From NCBI GenBank assembly GCA_007692585.1, contig REBU01000080.1:1-45214 (forward strand): a stretch of DNA of 45,214 bases. The letters are read 5' to 3'. The position numbers and the translations under genes are program-made. Below, piece by piece: positions 34,304-43,382 of the stretch. The notes under the pieces are model-generated. The model was not told the origin of the DNA. It saw only the letters and a list, made by a program, of their open reading frames with translations, and ran no database searches. The number at the start of each line of letters is the position of its first letter. The stretch's first letter is position 1. This stretch comes from Paracoccaceae bacterium (GTDB lineage Bacteria > Pseudomonadota > Alphaproteobacteria > Rhodobacterales > Rhodobacteraceae).

Positions 34304-35245
34304 CTAGGCCGCCTGCCCCGGCCCGGTGGTCAGCGACAGGAACACATCCTGCAGGTCGGGTTCTTCGCTGGTAACATCGACCACGACCCCGCCTGCGTTT
34401 GCCACGGCTGCAAGCAGCGCGCCCGCAGACACCTGGCTGCGCCGATAGGTCAGTGCCAGCCGCCCGTCCGCGCGGATTTCCTGCGTCACGCCATCGGGCA
34501 AGGTCAGATGCGCCAGCGGCGCGTCGAGCCGCAGCACCAGCGTCTTGGCATCAAGTCGACCCAGAAGCGCCGATGTCTTGTCGCGCACCACGACCGCACC
34601 ATGATTGATGATGGCGATTTCGTCGCACATCTCCTCCGCCTCTTCTAGGTAATGCGTGGTCAGAATGATGGTCATGCCTTGCTCATTGAGCTTGCGCACA
34701 TTCGCCCAGAGCATCTGGCGCAGTTCGATATCAACCCCGGCAGTCGGCTCATCGAGGACCAGCACATGCGGGCGATGCACCAGCGCCTTGCCCAGAAGCA
34801 ACCTGCGCCGCATGCCGCCCGAAAGCGTGCGCGCATAGGCATCGGCCTTGTCCGATAGCCCGATCATCTCGAGGATCTGATCAGTGCGGCGTTGCGATTT
34901 CGGCACGCCGTAAAGCCCCGCCTGCACATCCAGCGCCCCGCGCGGGGTGAAGAACGGGTCCATGTTCAGCTCTTGCGGCATCACCCCGATGGCTGCGCGC
35001 GACTGGCGCGGGTTGATGTCCTGATCGAAGCCCCAGATCCGCACCTGCCCGGCGGTCTTGGTCACCAGCCCCGCAAGGATATTGATCAGCGTCGATTTGC
35101 CCGCGCCATTGGGACCAAGCAGGCCGAAGATGCTACCTGCAGGAATGGTCAGATCAACGCCCTTCAGCGCCTCCTTGGGCGGCGCGCCTTTCTGGCCCGC
35201 ATAGGTTTTACGCAGCCCGGTGATCTCGATTGCATGGTTTGACAT
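34304..35245 (-). CDS. ABC transporter ATP-binding protein (CcmA/DrrA type), no permease nearby
   Basis: A 313-residue ATPase of the ABC-2 exporter group. Walker A GLLGPNGAGKST, Q-loop VMPQELNMDPFFT, signature TLSGGMRRRL, Walker B VLVLDEPTAGVD and the switch histidine LTTHYLEEAEE are all intact, with a C-terminal regulatory region of about 90 residues. Such ATPases normally pair with a separate ABC-2 permease, but none is next to it: a convergent gene lies downstream and a divergent one upstream. Substrate is therefore unknown. The start at MSNHAIEITG has only a moderate ribosome site (GGCGGGA); a frame to 35293 extends upstream. Confidence 0.93.
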   Translation of the reverse strand: MSNHAIEITGLRKTYAGQKGAPPKEALKGVDLTIPAGSIFGLLGPNGAGKSTLINILAGLVTKTAGQVRIWGFDQDINPRQSRAAIGVMPQELNMDPFFTPRGALDVQAGLYGVPKSQRRTDQILEMIGLSDKADAYARTLSGGMRRRLLLGKALVHRPHVLVLDEPTAGVDIELRQMLWANVRKLNEQGMTIILTTHYLEEAEEMCDEIAIINHGAVVVRDKTSALLGRLDAKTLVLRLDAPLAHLTLPDGVTQEIRADGRLALTYRRSQVSAGALLAAVANAGGVVVDVTSEEPDLQDVFLSLTTGPGQAA

Positions 35246-35376
35246 GGGGGATTTCCCGCCTCGTTGCTGCGCGACAAGGCCAGAGGGGTTCACGCAACCT
35301 TGCCCTGCGCCGCGATTTCAGTATTCTGGCCGGTATGTAACCTGCCACCACAGCGCCGACAAGGAAGCCTGCCCAG

Positions 35377-35577
35377 ATGACCGCTACGCCTCAGGACTAC
35401 CCTGCCCCGGAAACCGAGATTGTCAGCGCCATGCGCGTGTGTTGCGACGGCGGCGAAGGGGCGCTGGGCCATCCCCGCGTCTGGCTCTCGCTCAGTCAAG
35501 ACACGGGCATGGTCGACTGCCCCTATTGTGACAAGCGCTTCATCCATCGCGACTACGCAGGCGATGCCGCAGCCTGA
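35377..35577 (+). CDS. Zinc-finger (zf-CHCC) protein, NDUFS6-like complex I accessory subunit
   Basis: A 66-residue protein with the zf-CHCC zinc motif: C22/C23, H32, C48 and C51 ([10 protein letters not shown]), homologous to the zinc-binding part of mitochondrial NDUFS6, a complex I assembly subunit. The ATG has AAGGAAG nine bases upstream. Its last 25 bases overlap the end of the convergent secreted-protein gene. Association with complex I is inferred from the family; no nuo gene is present in the window. Confidence 0.88.
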   Translation: MTATPQDYPAPETEIVSAMRVCCDGGEGALGHPRVWLSLSQDTGMVDCPYCDKRFIHRDYAGDAAA

Positions 35578-36047
35578 TCCGCGCTGAGCAACATCGGCGT
35601 CTCGCCACACATCAGATCGCCATCGATGCGCATGCCACTGCGATCCAGGAAGTCTTCGATGTGATGGCCGGACCATGCCCGGATCCGCCCGAAGCCACTG
35701 ATCAGCCCTGTGCCGCGCGCTGTTCCGGTTTCGGGATCCTGATAGTGATAGACCAACTGCCCTGCCAGCCCGTCCTCGCAGGCAAAGCGCGCGTGTCCCA
35801 GACGCAGCGTATCGCCCACGCGCCAGACCCCGGTGCAGGCAACGCCCGTATTCGTGACCCCTTCGAGCGTGCCCTCATTCCAGCCCAGCGCACGCCCGAC
35901 CAGATAGACCCCGTCCCCCGGCATGCAGGCCACGACCGGGACACAGCTCTCGGGACTGAAAGGCGTTGAGACGCAATCGGGCAGATCCAGCGCCTGCGCG
36001 GCCTCGCTGATCAAGACCCCGGCGGCAATTGAACAGATCAGGCGCAT
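35553..36047 (-). CDS. Secreted cysteine-rich protein, function unknown
   Basis: I do not recognise a named family. The 164-residue protein has a signal peptide (about 1-19, ending AAQA) and then six cysteines (25, 35, 41, 71, 90, 147) in the mature part, an even number suited to three disulfides in the periplasm. The text around [20 protein letters not shown] and [14 protein letters not shown] looks like a beta-rich domain. The ATG has AGAGG eight bases upstream. It diverges from polA (64 bases between starts), and its 3' end overlaps the zf-CHCC gene by 25 bases. Confidence 0.75.
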   Translation of the reverse strand: MRLICSIAAGVLISEAAQALDLPDCVSTPFSPESCVPVVACMPGDGVYLVGRALGWNEGTLEGVTNTGVACTGVWRVGDTLRLGHARFACEDGLAGQLVYHYQDPETGTARGTGLISGFGRIRAWSGHHIEDFLDRSGMRIDGDLMCGETPMLLSADQAAASPA

Positions 36048-36111
36048 GTGAAATACCTCTCGCTCATAGGCGGCACACGCGCAGGGTAACAGACCAAGGG
36101 GAAGCGACAAG

Positions 36112-38916
36112 ATGACATTCGGCAAAGGCCATCACCTGCATCTGATCGACGGTTCGGCCTATATCTTCCGCGCCTATCACGCGCTGCCGCCATTGACGCG
36201 CAAATCCGACGGGCTGCCTGTCGGCGCGGTCGCAGGGTTTTGCAACATGCTCTGGCGCTACCTTGGCGAGAATACCGCCAGCGCCGACGCGCCGACCCAT
36301 GCGGCCGTGATCTTTGACCATTCGTCAAAGACCTTCCGCAACGAGATCTACGACCTCTACAAGGCCAACCGCCCCGAGCCGCCCGAAGACCTGCGCCCGC
36401 AATTCCCGCTGACCCGCGAGGCCAGCCGCGCCTTCAACCTCGCCACGATCGAAATTGCGGATTACGAGGCCGATGACATCATCGCCACCCTCGCCCGTCA
36501 GGCGCGCGAGGCGGGCGGACGCGTGACCATCATCTCATCCGACAAGGATCTGATGCAACTGGTGGGCGGCGGCGTCGAGATGCTGGATGCGATGAAAAAC
36601 AAGCTGATCGGCGTCGACGAGGTGCGCGAGAAATTCGGTGTCGGCCCGGAGCGCGTGGTCGATGTGCAGGCGCTGGCGGGCGATTCGGTCGATAATGTCC
36701 CCGGCGCGCCCGGTATCGGGATCAAGACAGCCGCGCTTCTGATCAACGAATATGGCGATCTCGAGTCGCTTCTGGAGCGCGCAGACGAAATCAAGCAGCC
36801 CAAGCGCCGCGCGGCGCTGATCGACAACGCCGAGTTGATCCGCATTTCCAAACGTCTGGTTCTGCTCGATGATCAGACCCCGCTCGACTTCGCGCTCGAC
36901 GATCTGGAGGTCCGCGCGCCCGATGCGACGGCCCTGCTGGACTTCCTGAACGCGATGGAATTCCGCACGCTGACCCGCCGCGTGGCCGAACATTTCGACA
37001 CTGAACCACCCGCCGCCCCGAGCTTGCCCATAGCGCAGCACACTCCCGCGCAGGCCGAACCCGAGGCCCCCGATTTCAAATCCGCCGAGTATGTCTGCAT
37101 CCGCGATCTGGATACGCTGCGCGCGTGGATCGCCGAGATCGAAGAGATCGGCCATGTTGCCGTCGATACGGAAACCACGGCGCTGGATGAGATGCGCGCG
37201 GATCTGGTCGGCATCTCGCTCTGCGTCACCCCCGGACGCGCGGCCTATATCCCGCTGCAGCACCGCGCGGGCGGCGGGGATCTGTTCGGCGCGAGCGCGC
37301 TTATCGAGGGGCAGCTGCCCATGGATCAGGTGCTCGCACTTCTGAAACCCGTTCTGGAAGACCCCGCGATCCTGAAAATCGGGCAGAACATGAAATATGA
37401 CGCCAAGATTTTCGCCCGCAACGGCATCACGATCGCGCCGATTGATGATACGATGCTTATGTCCTACGCGCTGCATGGGGGGCTGCACGGGCATGGGATG
37501 GATGCGCTCTCGGACCGCTACCTGAACCACCAGCCCATCGCGATCAAATCGCTGCTGGGATCGGGCAAATCCGCAATCACCTTCGATTTCGTGGCGATTG
37601 ACGACGCGACGCCCTACGCTGCCGAGGATGCCGATATCACATTGCGGCTGTGGCAGATGTTCAAACCGCGCCTGCATGCCGCGCAAGTCACCCGCGTCTA
37701 TGAGACATTGGAGCGGCCACTGGTGCCCGTGCTGGCGCAGATGGAGCGGACCGGCATCAAGGTCGACCGCGATGTTCTGTCGCGCATGTCCAATGCCTTT
37801 GCGCAGAAAATGGCGGGGCTGGAGGCCGAAATCCACGAACTTGCGGGCGAGAGCTTCAATGTCGGCAGCCCCAAGCAATTGGGCGAGATCCTGTTTGACA
37901 AGATGTCACTGGAGGGCGGCAAGAAAGGCAAGACCGGGGCCTATGCGACAGGCGCGGATATCCTCGAGGATCTGGCCGCCGAGGGCCATGATCTGCCCGC
38001 GCGCGTGCTTGACTGGCGGCAACTGTCCAAGCTGAAATCCACCTATACCGACGCGCTGCAGGACCACATCCACCCTGAGACAGGCCGGGTGCATACGTCC
38101 TACGTCATCACCGGCGCGGTCACAGGGCGGCTCGCGTCAACCGATCCGAACCTGCAGAATATCCCCATCCGGTCCGAGGAAGGCCGCCGCATTCGCACGG
38201 CCTTTGTCGCTGAAAAGGGCAACAAGCTGGTCGCGCTCGATTACAGCCAGATCGAGCTGCGGATTCTGGCGCATATCGCAGGCATCGACAGTCTGAAAGC
38301 GGCCTTCCGCGACGGGCAGGACATCCACGCCATGACCGCATCCGAGATGTTCAACGTGCCGATGGACGAGATGACGCCTGAGATCCGGCGCCAGGCCAAG
38401 GCGATCAATTTCGGTGTGATCTACGGGATCTCCGGCTTCGGGCTTGCGCGCAACCTGCGCATCCCGCGCACTGATGCGCAGGGCTTCATCGACCGCTATT
38501 TCGAACGCTTCCCCGGCATCCGCGCCTATATGGACGAGACGGTGGAATTCGCCAAACGCGAGGGCCGGGTCGAGACCCTGTTCGGTCGGCGCATCCACAC
38601 GCCCGAGATCAACACCAAGGGCCCCGGCGCGGGCTTCGCCAAGCGCGCAGCCATCAATGCGCCCATTCAGGGCACAGCCGCCGATATCATCCGCCGCGCG
38701 ATGATCCGCCTGCCCGATGTGATCGCGGATCTGCCTGCGAAGATGCTCTTGCAAGTGCATGACGAACTGGTGTTTGAAGTGGCTGAGGACGCTGTGGAGG
38801 ATGTGATCGCCAAAGTGCGCGCTGTGATGGAAGCGGCAGCGGAGCCGGTGTTGAAACTCTCGGTGCCGCTGGTCGTGGATGCGGGCATGGGCGACACCTG
38901 GGCCGAGGCGCATTGA
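36112..38916 (+). CDS. polA: DNA polymerase I
   Basis: A 934-residue repair polymerase. The 5'-3' exonuclease/FEN domain fills about 1-295 (HLIDGSAYIFRAYHALPP, DYEADDIIATLA, SSDKDLMQLV). The 3'-5' exonuclease (about 325-520) retains D352 and E354 in VAVDTETTAL, NMKYDAKIF and YAAEDADITLRLW, so proofreading should be active. The polymerase domain has motif A with D710 (LDYSQIELRILAHIA), motif B (RRQAKAINFGVIYGISGFG) and motif C H883-D884-E885 (LQVHDELVFEV). The ATG has AAGGGGAAG upstream. It converges with ade. Confidence 0.98.
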   Translation: MTFGKGHHLHLIDGSAYIFRAYHALPPLTRKSDGLPVGAVAGFCNMLWRYLGENTASADAPTHAAVIFDHSSKTFRNEIYDLYKANRPEPPEDLRPQFPLTREASRAFNLATIEIADYEADDIIATLARQAREAGGRVTIISSDKDLMQLVGGGVEMLDAMKNKLIGVDEVREKFGVGPERVVDVQALAGDSVDNVPGAPGIGIKTAALLINEYGDLESLLERADEIKQPKRRAALIDNAELIRISKRLVLLDDQTPLDFALDDLEVRAPDATALLDFLNAMEFRTLTRRVAEHFDTEPPAAPSLPIAQHTPAQAEPEAPDFKSAEYVCIRDLDTLRAWIAEIEEIGHVAVDTETTALDEMRADLVGISLCVTPGRAAYIPLQHRAGGGDLFGASALIEGQLPMDQVLALLKPVLEDPAILKIGQNMKYDAKIFARNGITIAPIDDTMLMSYALHGGLHGHGMDALSDRYLNHQPIAIKSLLGSGKSAITFDFVAIDDATPYAAEDADITLRLWQMFKPRLHAAQVTRVYETLERPLVPVLAQMERTGIKVDRDVLSRMSNAFAQKMAGLEAEIHELAGESFNVGSPKQLGEILFDKMSLEGGKKGKTGAYATGADILEDLAAEGHDLPARVLDWRQLSKLKSTYTDALQDHIHPETGRVHTSYVITGAVTGRLASTDPNLQNIPIRSEEGRRIRTAFVAEKGNKLVALDYSQIELRILAHIAGIDSLKAAFRDGQDIHAMTASEMFNVPMDEMTPEIRRQAKAINFGVIYGISGFGLARNLRIPRTDAQGFIDRYFERFPGIRAYMDETVEFAKREGRVETLFGRRIHTPEINTKGPGAGFAKRAAINAPIQGTAADIIRRAMIRLPDVIADLPAKMLLQVHDELVFEVAEDAVEDVIAKVRAVMEAAAEPVLKLSVPLVVDAGMGDTWAEAH

Positions 38917-38960
38917 CGCAGGCGTTTCATGAGTATTTGCATCAAGAAAATGCAGGCGGG

Positions 38961-40649
38961 TCAGATCACCGCGAATCGGTCCACATCGACCATGCCGTGA
39001 TCCGTGATCTTGAGATGCGGGATCACCGGGAGCGCGATGAAGGCCAGTTGCAGGAACGGCTCCTCAAGGGCCACACCGAGGGATTTTGCAGCAGCGCGCA
39101 GCGCGCTGAGATCCGCGTGGACCTGCTCATAGGGGTTGAGCGACATCAGCCCGGCGACGGGCAGCGGCAATTCGGCGAGCACCGCGTCATTCGTGGCCAC
39201 GACGAAACCGCCTTCGATCTGTGACAGGCGATTGACCGCGCAGGCGAGATCCGCGTAATCCACGCCGACCGCGACAATATTGTGGTGATCATGCGCCACT
39301 GTGGCCGCGATCGCGCCCTTTTGCAGGCCGAACCCGCGCACGAAGCCCGTGGCGATATTGCCGTTCCGGCCATGGCGTTCGATGACGGCAACACGGGCCA
39401 GATCGCGCGCAGGATCAGGGCGCTTGTCGCCATCCTCGGGCGGGATCACTTCGCGCAGGTATTCGGTGATGATCTTGCCTTCAATGATGCCGATGACCGG
39501 AGTGTCGGGGCTTGGATCCGTGCTGCGGAAATCCTGCGGCGTGACATGCGGAGCCCGGACCGATCGACGGGCGACTGGATCACTCAGGCGGCGCGCGGCA
39601 AAGGCCGCATCCCCCACTACCTGCCCTGCACATAGCACCAATGACGCGCGGCATTCGGCCAGATCCGGCAGCGCCACGATATCGGCGCGTTTGCCCGGTG
39701 CGATCTGGCCGCGATCCTTCAACCCGAAGGCCTCGGCCGCCGAAAGCGTCGCTGCGCGGTAAACCGCCAGCGGGTCGCATCCCAAGGCGATCAGCGACCG
39801 GATCATGTGATCCAGATGGCCATGCTCGGCAATATCGAGCGGATTGCGGTCATCGGTGCACAGGCACATATAGGGCGCAGTCACCGGCGTCAGCAGCGGC
39901 GCAAGTGCCACCATATCCTTGCTGACCGAGCCTTCGCGGATCAGGCAGCGCAGGCCCTTTTGCAACTTCTCGCGCGCCTCATCGGCAGAGGTGGATTCGT
40001 GCTCGGTGCGGATGCCTGCGGTCACATAGGCGTTCAGGTCGCGCCCTGACAAGAGCGGCGCATGGCCGTCGATATGACGGCCCGCAAAAGCGTGGAGCTT
40101 GGCCATGCAGCCGGGGTCGCGATGGATCACGCCGGGGAAATTCATGAATTCCGCAAGCCCGATGACGCGCGGGTGATCAGCCAGCGCCAGCAGGTCGCCC
40201 GCATCCAGCGCCGCGCCTGCGGTTTCCATATGGGTCGAGGGCACGCAGGACGACAGGTTCACGCGGATATCCATCACGGTACGATCTGCCGCGTCCAGAA
40301 AATAGCGGATACCGTCAAGCCCTGCGACATTGGCGATTTCATGGGGGTCACAAATGGCCGTGGTCACCCCGCGCGGGGCCACGCAGCGGTCAAATTCAAA
40401 CGGCGTGACCAGCGAGGATTCGATATGCAGATGCGTGTCGATGAAGCCGGGCACCAGCGTCTGGCCGGGCAGGTCGATCACCTCGCGCGCCTCATACTCG
40501 GCCCCGATGCCGATGATCACGCCTTCGGAGATCGCCACATCGCCCGCAATCCGCGCGCCGGTCACAGTGCAAAGCACGCAGGCCCCGCGCAAAACAAGAT
40601 CAGCGGGGATTTCACCACGCGCGGCGGCAATGCGGGCTTCAAGGGTCAT
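38961..40649 (-). CDS. ade: Adenine deaminase
   Basis: A 562-residue amidohydrolase that converts adenine to hypoxanthine and ammonia in purine salvage. Metal-binding signatures are [49 protein letters not shown] and [18 protein letters not shown]; the C-terminal domain has [14 protein letters not shown]. These match the Ade family rather than adenosine deaminase. The ATG has AAGGA eight bases upstream. It is the last gene of a minus-strand run that includes two carbohydrate-related genes; a functional link is not obvious. Confidence 0.94.
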   Translation of the reverse strand: MTLEARIAAARGEIPADLVLRGACVLCTVTGARIAGDVAISEGVIIGIGAEYEAREVIDLPGQTLVPGFIDTHLHIESSLVTPFEFDRCVAPRGVTTAICDPHEIANVAGLDGIRYFLDAADRTVMDIRVNLSSCVPSTHMETAGAALDAGDLLALADHPRVIGLAEFMNFPGVIHRDPGCMAKLHAFAGRHIDGHAPLLSGRDLNAYVTAGIRTEHESTSADEAREKLQKGLRCLIREGSVSKDMVALAPLLTPVTAPYMCLCTDDRNPLDIAEHGHLDHMIRSLIALGCDPLAVYRAATLSAAEAFGLKDRGQIAPGKRADIVALPDLAECRASLVLCAGQVVGDAAFAARRLSDPVARRSVRAPHVTPQDFRSTDPSPDTPVIGIIEGKIITEYLREVIPPEDGDKRPDPARDLARVAVIERHGRNGNIATGFVRGFGLQKGAIAATVAHDHHNIVAVGVDYADLACAVNRLSQIEGGFVVATNDAVLAELPLPVAGLMSLNPYEQVHADLSALRAAAKSLGVALEEPFLQLAFIALPVIPHLKITDHGMVDVDRFAVI

Positions 40650-40702
40650 GGGCGCGTCCTTTTTTCATCACTCTGGCGCGGTCCCGGCAGAGGCGCAAGC
40701 CT

Positions 40703-41311
40703 TCAACCGGGAGCGCAGGTCAGCGCGGCGTCATAAAGGGCGTAATCGTCGGAAAAGCGCTCTTGCAGGCGGCGTCGCAGATCTGACGACAGGGTTACGG
40801 ACCAGTCGGGCGAGACATTGCGCCGCTCAAGCGTCACCGGATCGCCAAGCCGCGCGTGCAGATAGTCGAGAAAGGCAGGCATGGCATCATAGCGAAAGAT
40901 ATGCTGCACGCGCGCGCCGGTTTTGGGGTGGGTCAGGAAGCGCGACTGACGTCCCACAGCGGCAAAAGGCGGTTGCGGATCATCGAGATAACCCGCGACG
41001 AAATCATCAAAACTCAGGCCACGCGTGCTGCGCGATTTGCCGTCGAGCCAGGCGCCGTGGCGGAAACGAAACCAGCTGCTCAGCCAATCCTCGGGCGCGC
41101 GGATCAGCGCCACGGTTTCGGGCACCCGGTCCGTGAACATCAGGATGGCTTTCTCGACCCGCCATTGATAGCGCTGGAACATGCAATGCTTGAAATCCGG
41201 ATGGTTCTGGAAAACCATATCCGCCCTGGGGGTCAGCGCGTGCTCGATGGCGGTGCTGCCCGTCTTGGGCGTGGCCAGAAAAACCAGTCCTGCCTTGTGG
41301 AAATAAAGCAT
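40703..41311 (-). CDS. Sulfotransferase-like protein
   Basis: A 202-residue protein opening YFHKAGLVFLATPKTGSTAI, where PKTGST resembles the 5'-phosphosulfate loop of PAPS-dependent sulfotransferases; VALIRAPEDWLSSWFRFR resembles the 3'-phosphate loop. It is short for the fold but in range of compact bacterial members. It follows the glycosyltransferase gene by 54 bases on the same strand, so sulfation of a surface glycan is a possibility, though unproven. Close homologues in Rhodobacteraceae are, to my recollection, sometimes mislabelled gamma-glutamyl kinase. Confidence 0.75.
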   Translation of the reverse strand: MLYFHKAGLVFLATPKTGSTAIEHALTPRADMVFQNHPDFKHCMFQRYQWRVEKAILMFTDRVPETVALIRAPEDWLSSWFRFRHGAWLDGKSRSTRGLSFDDFVAGYLDDPQPPFAAVGRQSRFLTHPKTGARVQHIFRYDAMPAFLDYLHARLGDPVTLERRNVSPDWSVTLSSDLRRRLQERFSDDYALYDAALTCAPG

Positions 41312-41365
41312 GCCGCCCCCAGCGCTGTGAACCCGCCTCTTGCTAGCGCGATCGGGCGCAGAGGT

Positions 41366-43315
41366 CTACTGCGGCGCGGCCGAAATCCGCGCGACCGTGA
41401 TGCTGTCGCAGGCGGCTACATGCTCACCATGCGAAGTCTTGTCCCAATAGAACGGCGCGCAGATCAACTCCCACAGCGCCTTGTAGACGGCCAGAACAGC
41501 GAGCGGGAAGTACCCGTGCAATGTTGGCAACCAGATCCGCAGCGTGCGGTGGCGTGGGGCTTGCAAGGCGATATAACCCACCGTCAGCGTCACCGCTTCG
41601 GAGAACAGGAACACGGCGATGAACCCGGCCACAACACCGGGCCCCGCGATATCCTGTATCGGATGCGGCAGGCCGAACATGATCAGCACGAAGGCCCAGA
41701 GCAAGGGCGCGAACATGAATTGCACAAGCGTGCCCAGAAACAGCGCCTGCACCCCGAAAAACCGCCACGGGCCCAGCTGTTGCCACAATTGCCGGGGCGC
41801 GCGCATATGCACAAGCCAGGTGACCGCATAGCCCTTCAGCCAGCGCGAGCGTTGCTTGACCCAAGGCAGCGCGCGGCAATTGGCTTCTTCCAGCGTCACT
41901 GTATCGAGCAGCTGTGTGTAATAGCCGTGCCGCGCAAGGCGTATGCCGAGATCCGCATCCTCGGTCACGTTATGCGCATCCCAGCCGCCCAGACGCTCCA
42001 GAATGTCGCGGCGGAAAAACAGCGTCGTGCCCCCCAGCGGCACCGCGAGCCCCAGCCGCTGCAACCCCGGCAACACCATGCGAAACCATGTCGCATATTC
42101 AATGGTGAAACAGCGCGAAAGCCAATTGGTGCGCGCATTGTAGAAATCAAGCACGCCCTGCACACAAGCCAGCGTCGGCGGGCCGTTCTGGAAACACCGC
42201 ACGACGCGGTGGATCTGGTCCGGCTCGGGCGCGTCTTCGGCATCATAGACCCCGATGATCGAACCGCGCGCAAACAGCATCGCGAAATTCAGCGCGCGCG
42301 GCTTGGTTTTCAGCGGAGCATCCGGGACCGGAATGACGCGCATCCAGCGCGGCAGATCGCAAGTGTCCAAGGCGGCGCGGGTGGCGTGGTCGTTTTCCTC
42401 GACCACCAGCAGGATATCCAGAAGATCGCGCGGCCATGTCAGCCGTGACAACCGGTTGATCAGGCGCGGCACCACGCGCGGCTCCTTGTAGAGCGGCACC
42501 ATGATCGACACGATCGGCTGGCGGTGGCGCACGATTGTTGTCTCTGCCAGCTTCGGCGCGGGGGCGTGTCGATCACGGATCACCGCCACCGCCGCCGCCA
42601 GTTTCAGGCTTGTGATCAACAGCAGAAACACGGTCGTGAAGACGGTCAGCACTGTCATCGTGATCAACGGCTGCCACAGCGCGAAGGCGACGATGACCAG
42701 CAGCGCCGCGCCCAGCACACGCCCGAAGCGCTGGCTCTGCATGACACGGCAACTTTCGGCCTCGGGCACGCAGGTTTCCGCCCAGAGCTTCAGGCGGCTG
42801 CGCCGGATCCGCAGGACCGTCTGATGCAGGTCGGTTTCACTGATCAGCACCATCACCACCTGTCCGAACAGCGCTTCCAGCTCCGGCCGGATGCGCGAGA
42901 ATTCCGCCGGGCGCGCGCTGGCCACGACCGTCACCTCGCCGGCCCGCATCCATGGCAGACAATTCAGCAACAGGCAGCGCTGCAGGCCGAACCTGTCCAT
43001 CAAGTCGGGGTCAGGAAGCGGGTCTTTCGTTGTGAAAACCTGCGTCTTGTATTGCAAAGACAGCGCGCGGGTCAGATCCGCCTCGCTGACCATCCCATGC
43101 GCAAGAAGGATATCGCCCAGAATCCCTGCCTGACGCGACTGCAATTCCAGCGCGCGCATCAGCGCGTCTTCCGTCAGCGCCCCCATGTCGCGCAGGATCC
43201 GCCCAAGCGGCTTTGGTGTCCCGTCGGGTTTGCGCGCAACAACCAACTCGAGCGCAGGTCGCAACTGGACCCTGTGCCGCGCTGCCTTGCCTTTCGTTGC
43301 TGTGATGACCTGCAT
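41366..43315 (-). CDS. Processive family 2 glycosyltransferase with N-terminal MshEN-like domain
   Basis: A 649-residue membrane protein. Residues 36-59 and 65-88 are two 24-residue MshEN motifs separated by five residues; leucine, glycine and glutamine positions (L2, G3, L6, G10, L17, L21, Q24) fit in both, but the first residue, normally arginine, is P36 and I65. Two membrane helices follow (about 203-253), then a GT2 domain with VSIMVPLYKEP, DAED (358-361), TED (451-453) and QRSRW (488-492), the D,D,D,QxxRW set of processive synthases, and several C-terminal helices. It would polymerise and export a polysaccharide. MshEN domains bind c-di-GMP. An in-frame GTG at 43324 is an alternative start. 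A CtrA-like box lies upstream. Confidence 0.88.
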   Translation of the reverse strand: MQVITATKGKAARHRVQLRPALELVVARKPDGTPKPLGRILRDMGALTEDALMRALELQSRQAGILGDILLAHGMVSEADLTRALSLQYKTQVFTTKDPLPDPDLMDRFGLQRCLLLNCLPWMRAGEVTVVASARPAEFSRIRPELEALFGQVVMVLISETDLHQTVLRIRRSRLKLWAETCVPEAESCRVMQSQRFGRVLGAALLVIVAFALWQPLITMTVLTVFTTVFLLLITSLKLAAAVAVIRDRHAPAPKLAETTIVRHRQPIVSIMVPLYKEPRVVPRLINRLSRLTWPRDLLDILLVVEENDHATRAALDTCDLPRWMRVIPVPDAPLKTKPRALNFAMLFARGSIIGVYDAEDAPEPDQIHRVVRCFQNGPPTLACVQGVLDFYNARTNWLSRCFTIEYATWFRMVLPGLQRLGLAVPLGGTTLFFRRDILERLGGWDAHNVTEDADLGIRLARHGYYTQLLDTVTLEEANCRALPWVKQRSRWLKGYAVTWLVHMRAPRQLWQQLGPWRFFGVQALFLGTLVQFMFAPLLWAFVLIMFGLPHPIQDIAGPGVVAGFIAVFLFSEAVTLTVGYIALQAPRHRTLRIWLPTLHGYFPLAVLAVYKALWELICAPFYWDKTSHGEHVAACDSITVARISAAPQ

Positions 43316-43332
43316 CCGCCACACCCGTAACC

Positions 43333-43374
43333 GTTGTTAATGGATACGCAAGCAAGATTAACAACCCGTTAACG
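43333..43374 (-). promoter_or_regulatory. CtrA-type box and inverted repeats upstream of the glycosyltransferase
   Basis: TTAA (43358-43361), seven bases, TTAAC (43369-43373) is an exact match to the alphaproteobacterial CtrA consensus TTAA-N7-TTAAC. The same AT-rich patch has a 9-bp inverted repeat GTTGTTAAT (43333-43341)/ATTAACAAC (43357-43365) and the palindrome CGTTAACG (43367-43374). It sits 18-59 bases before the glycosyltransferase start and just after the ALDH stop. Confidence 0.5.
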
Positions 43375-43382
43375 TTGATCTC

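Noticed and set aside
38913-39224. Small plus-strand gene after polA
   Set aside because: It needs a TTG start within the polA end and runs antisense through ade; no ribosome site or family is visible.
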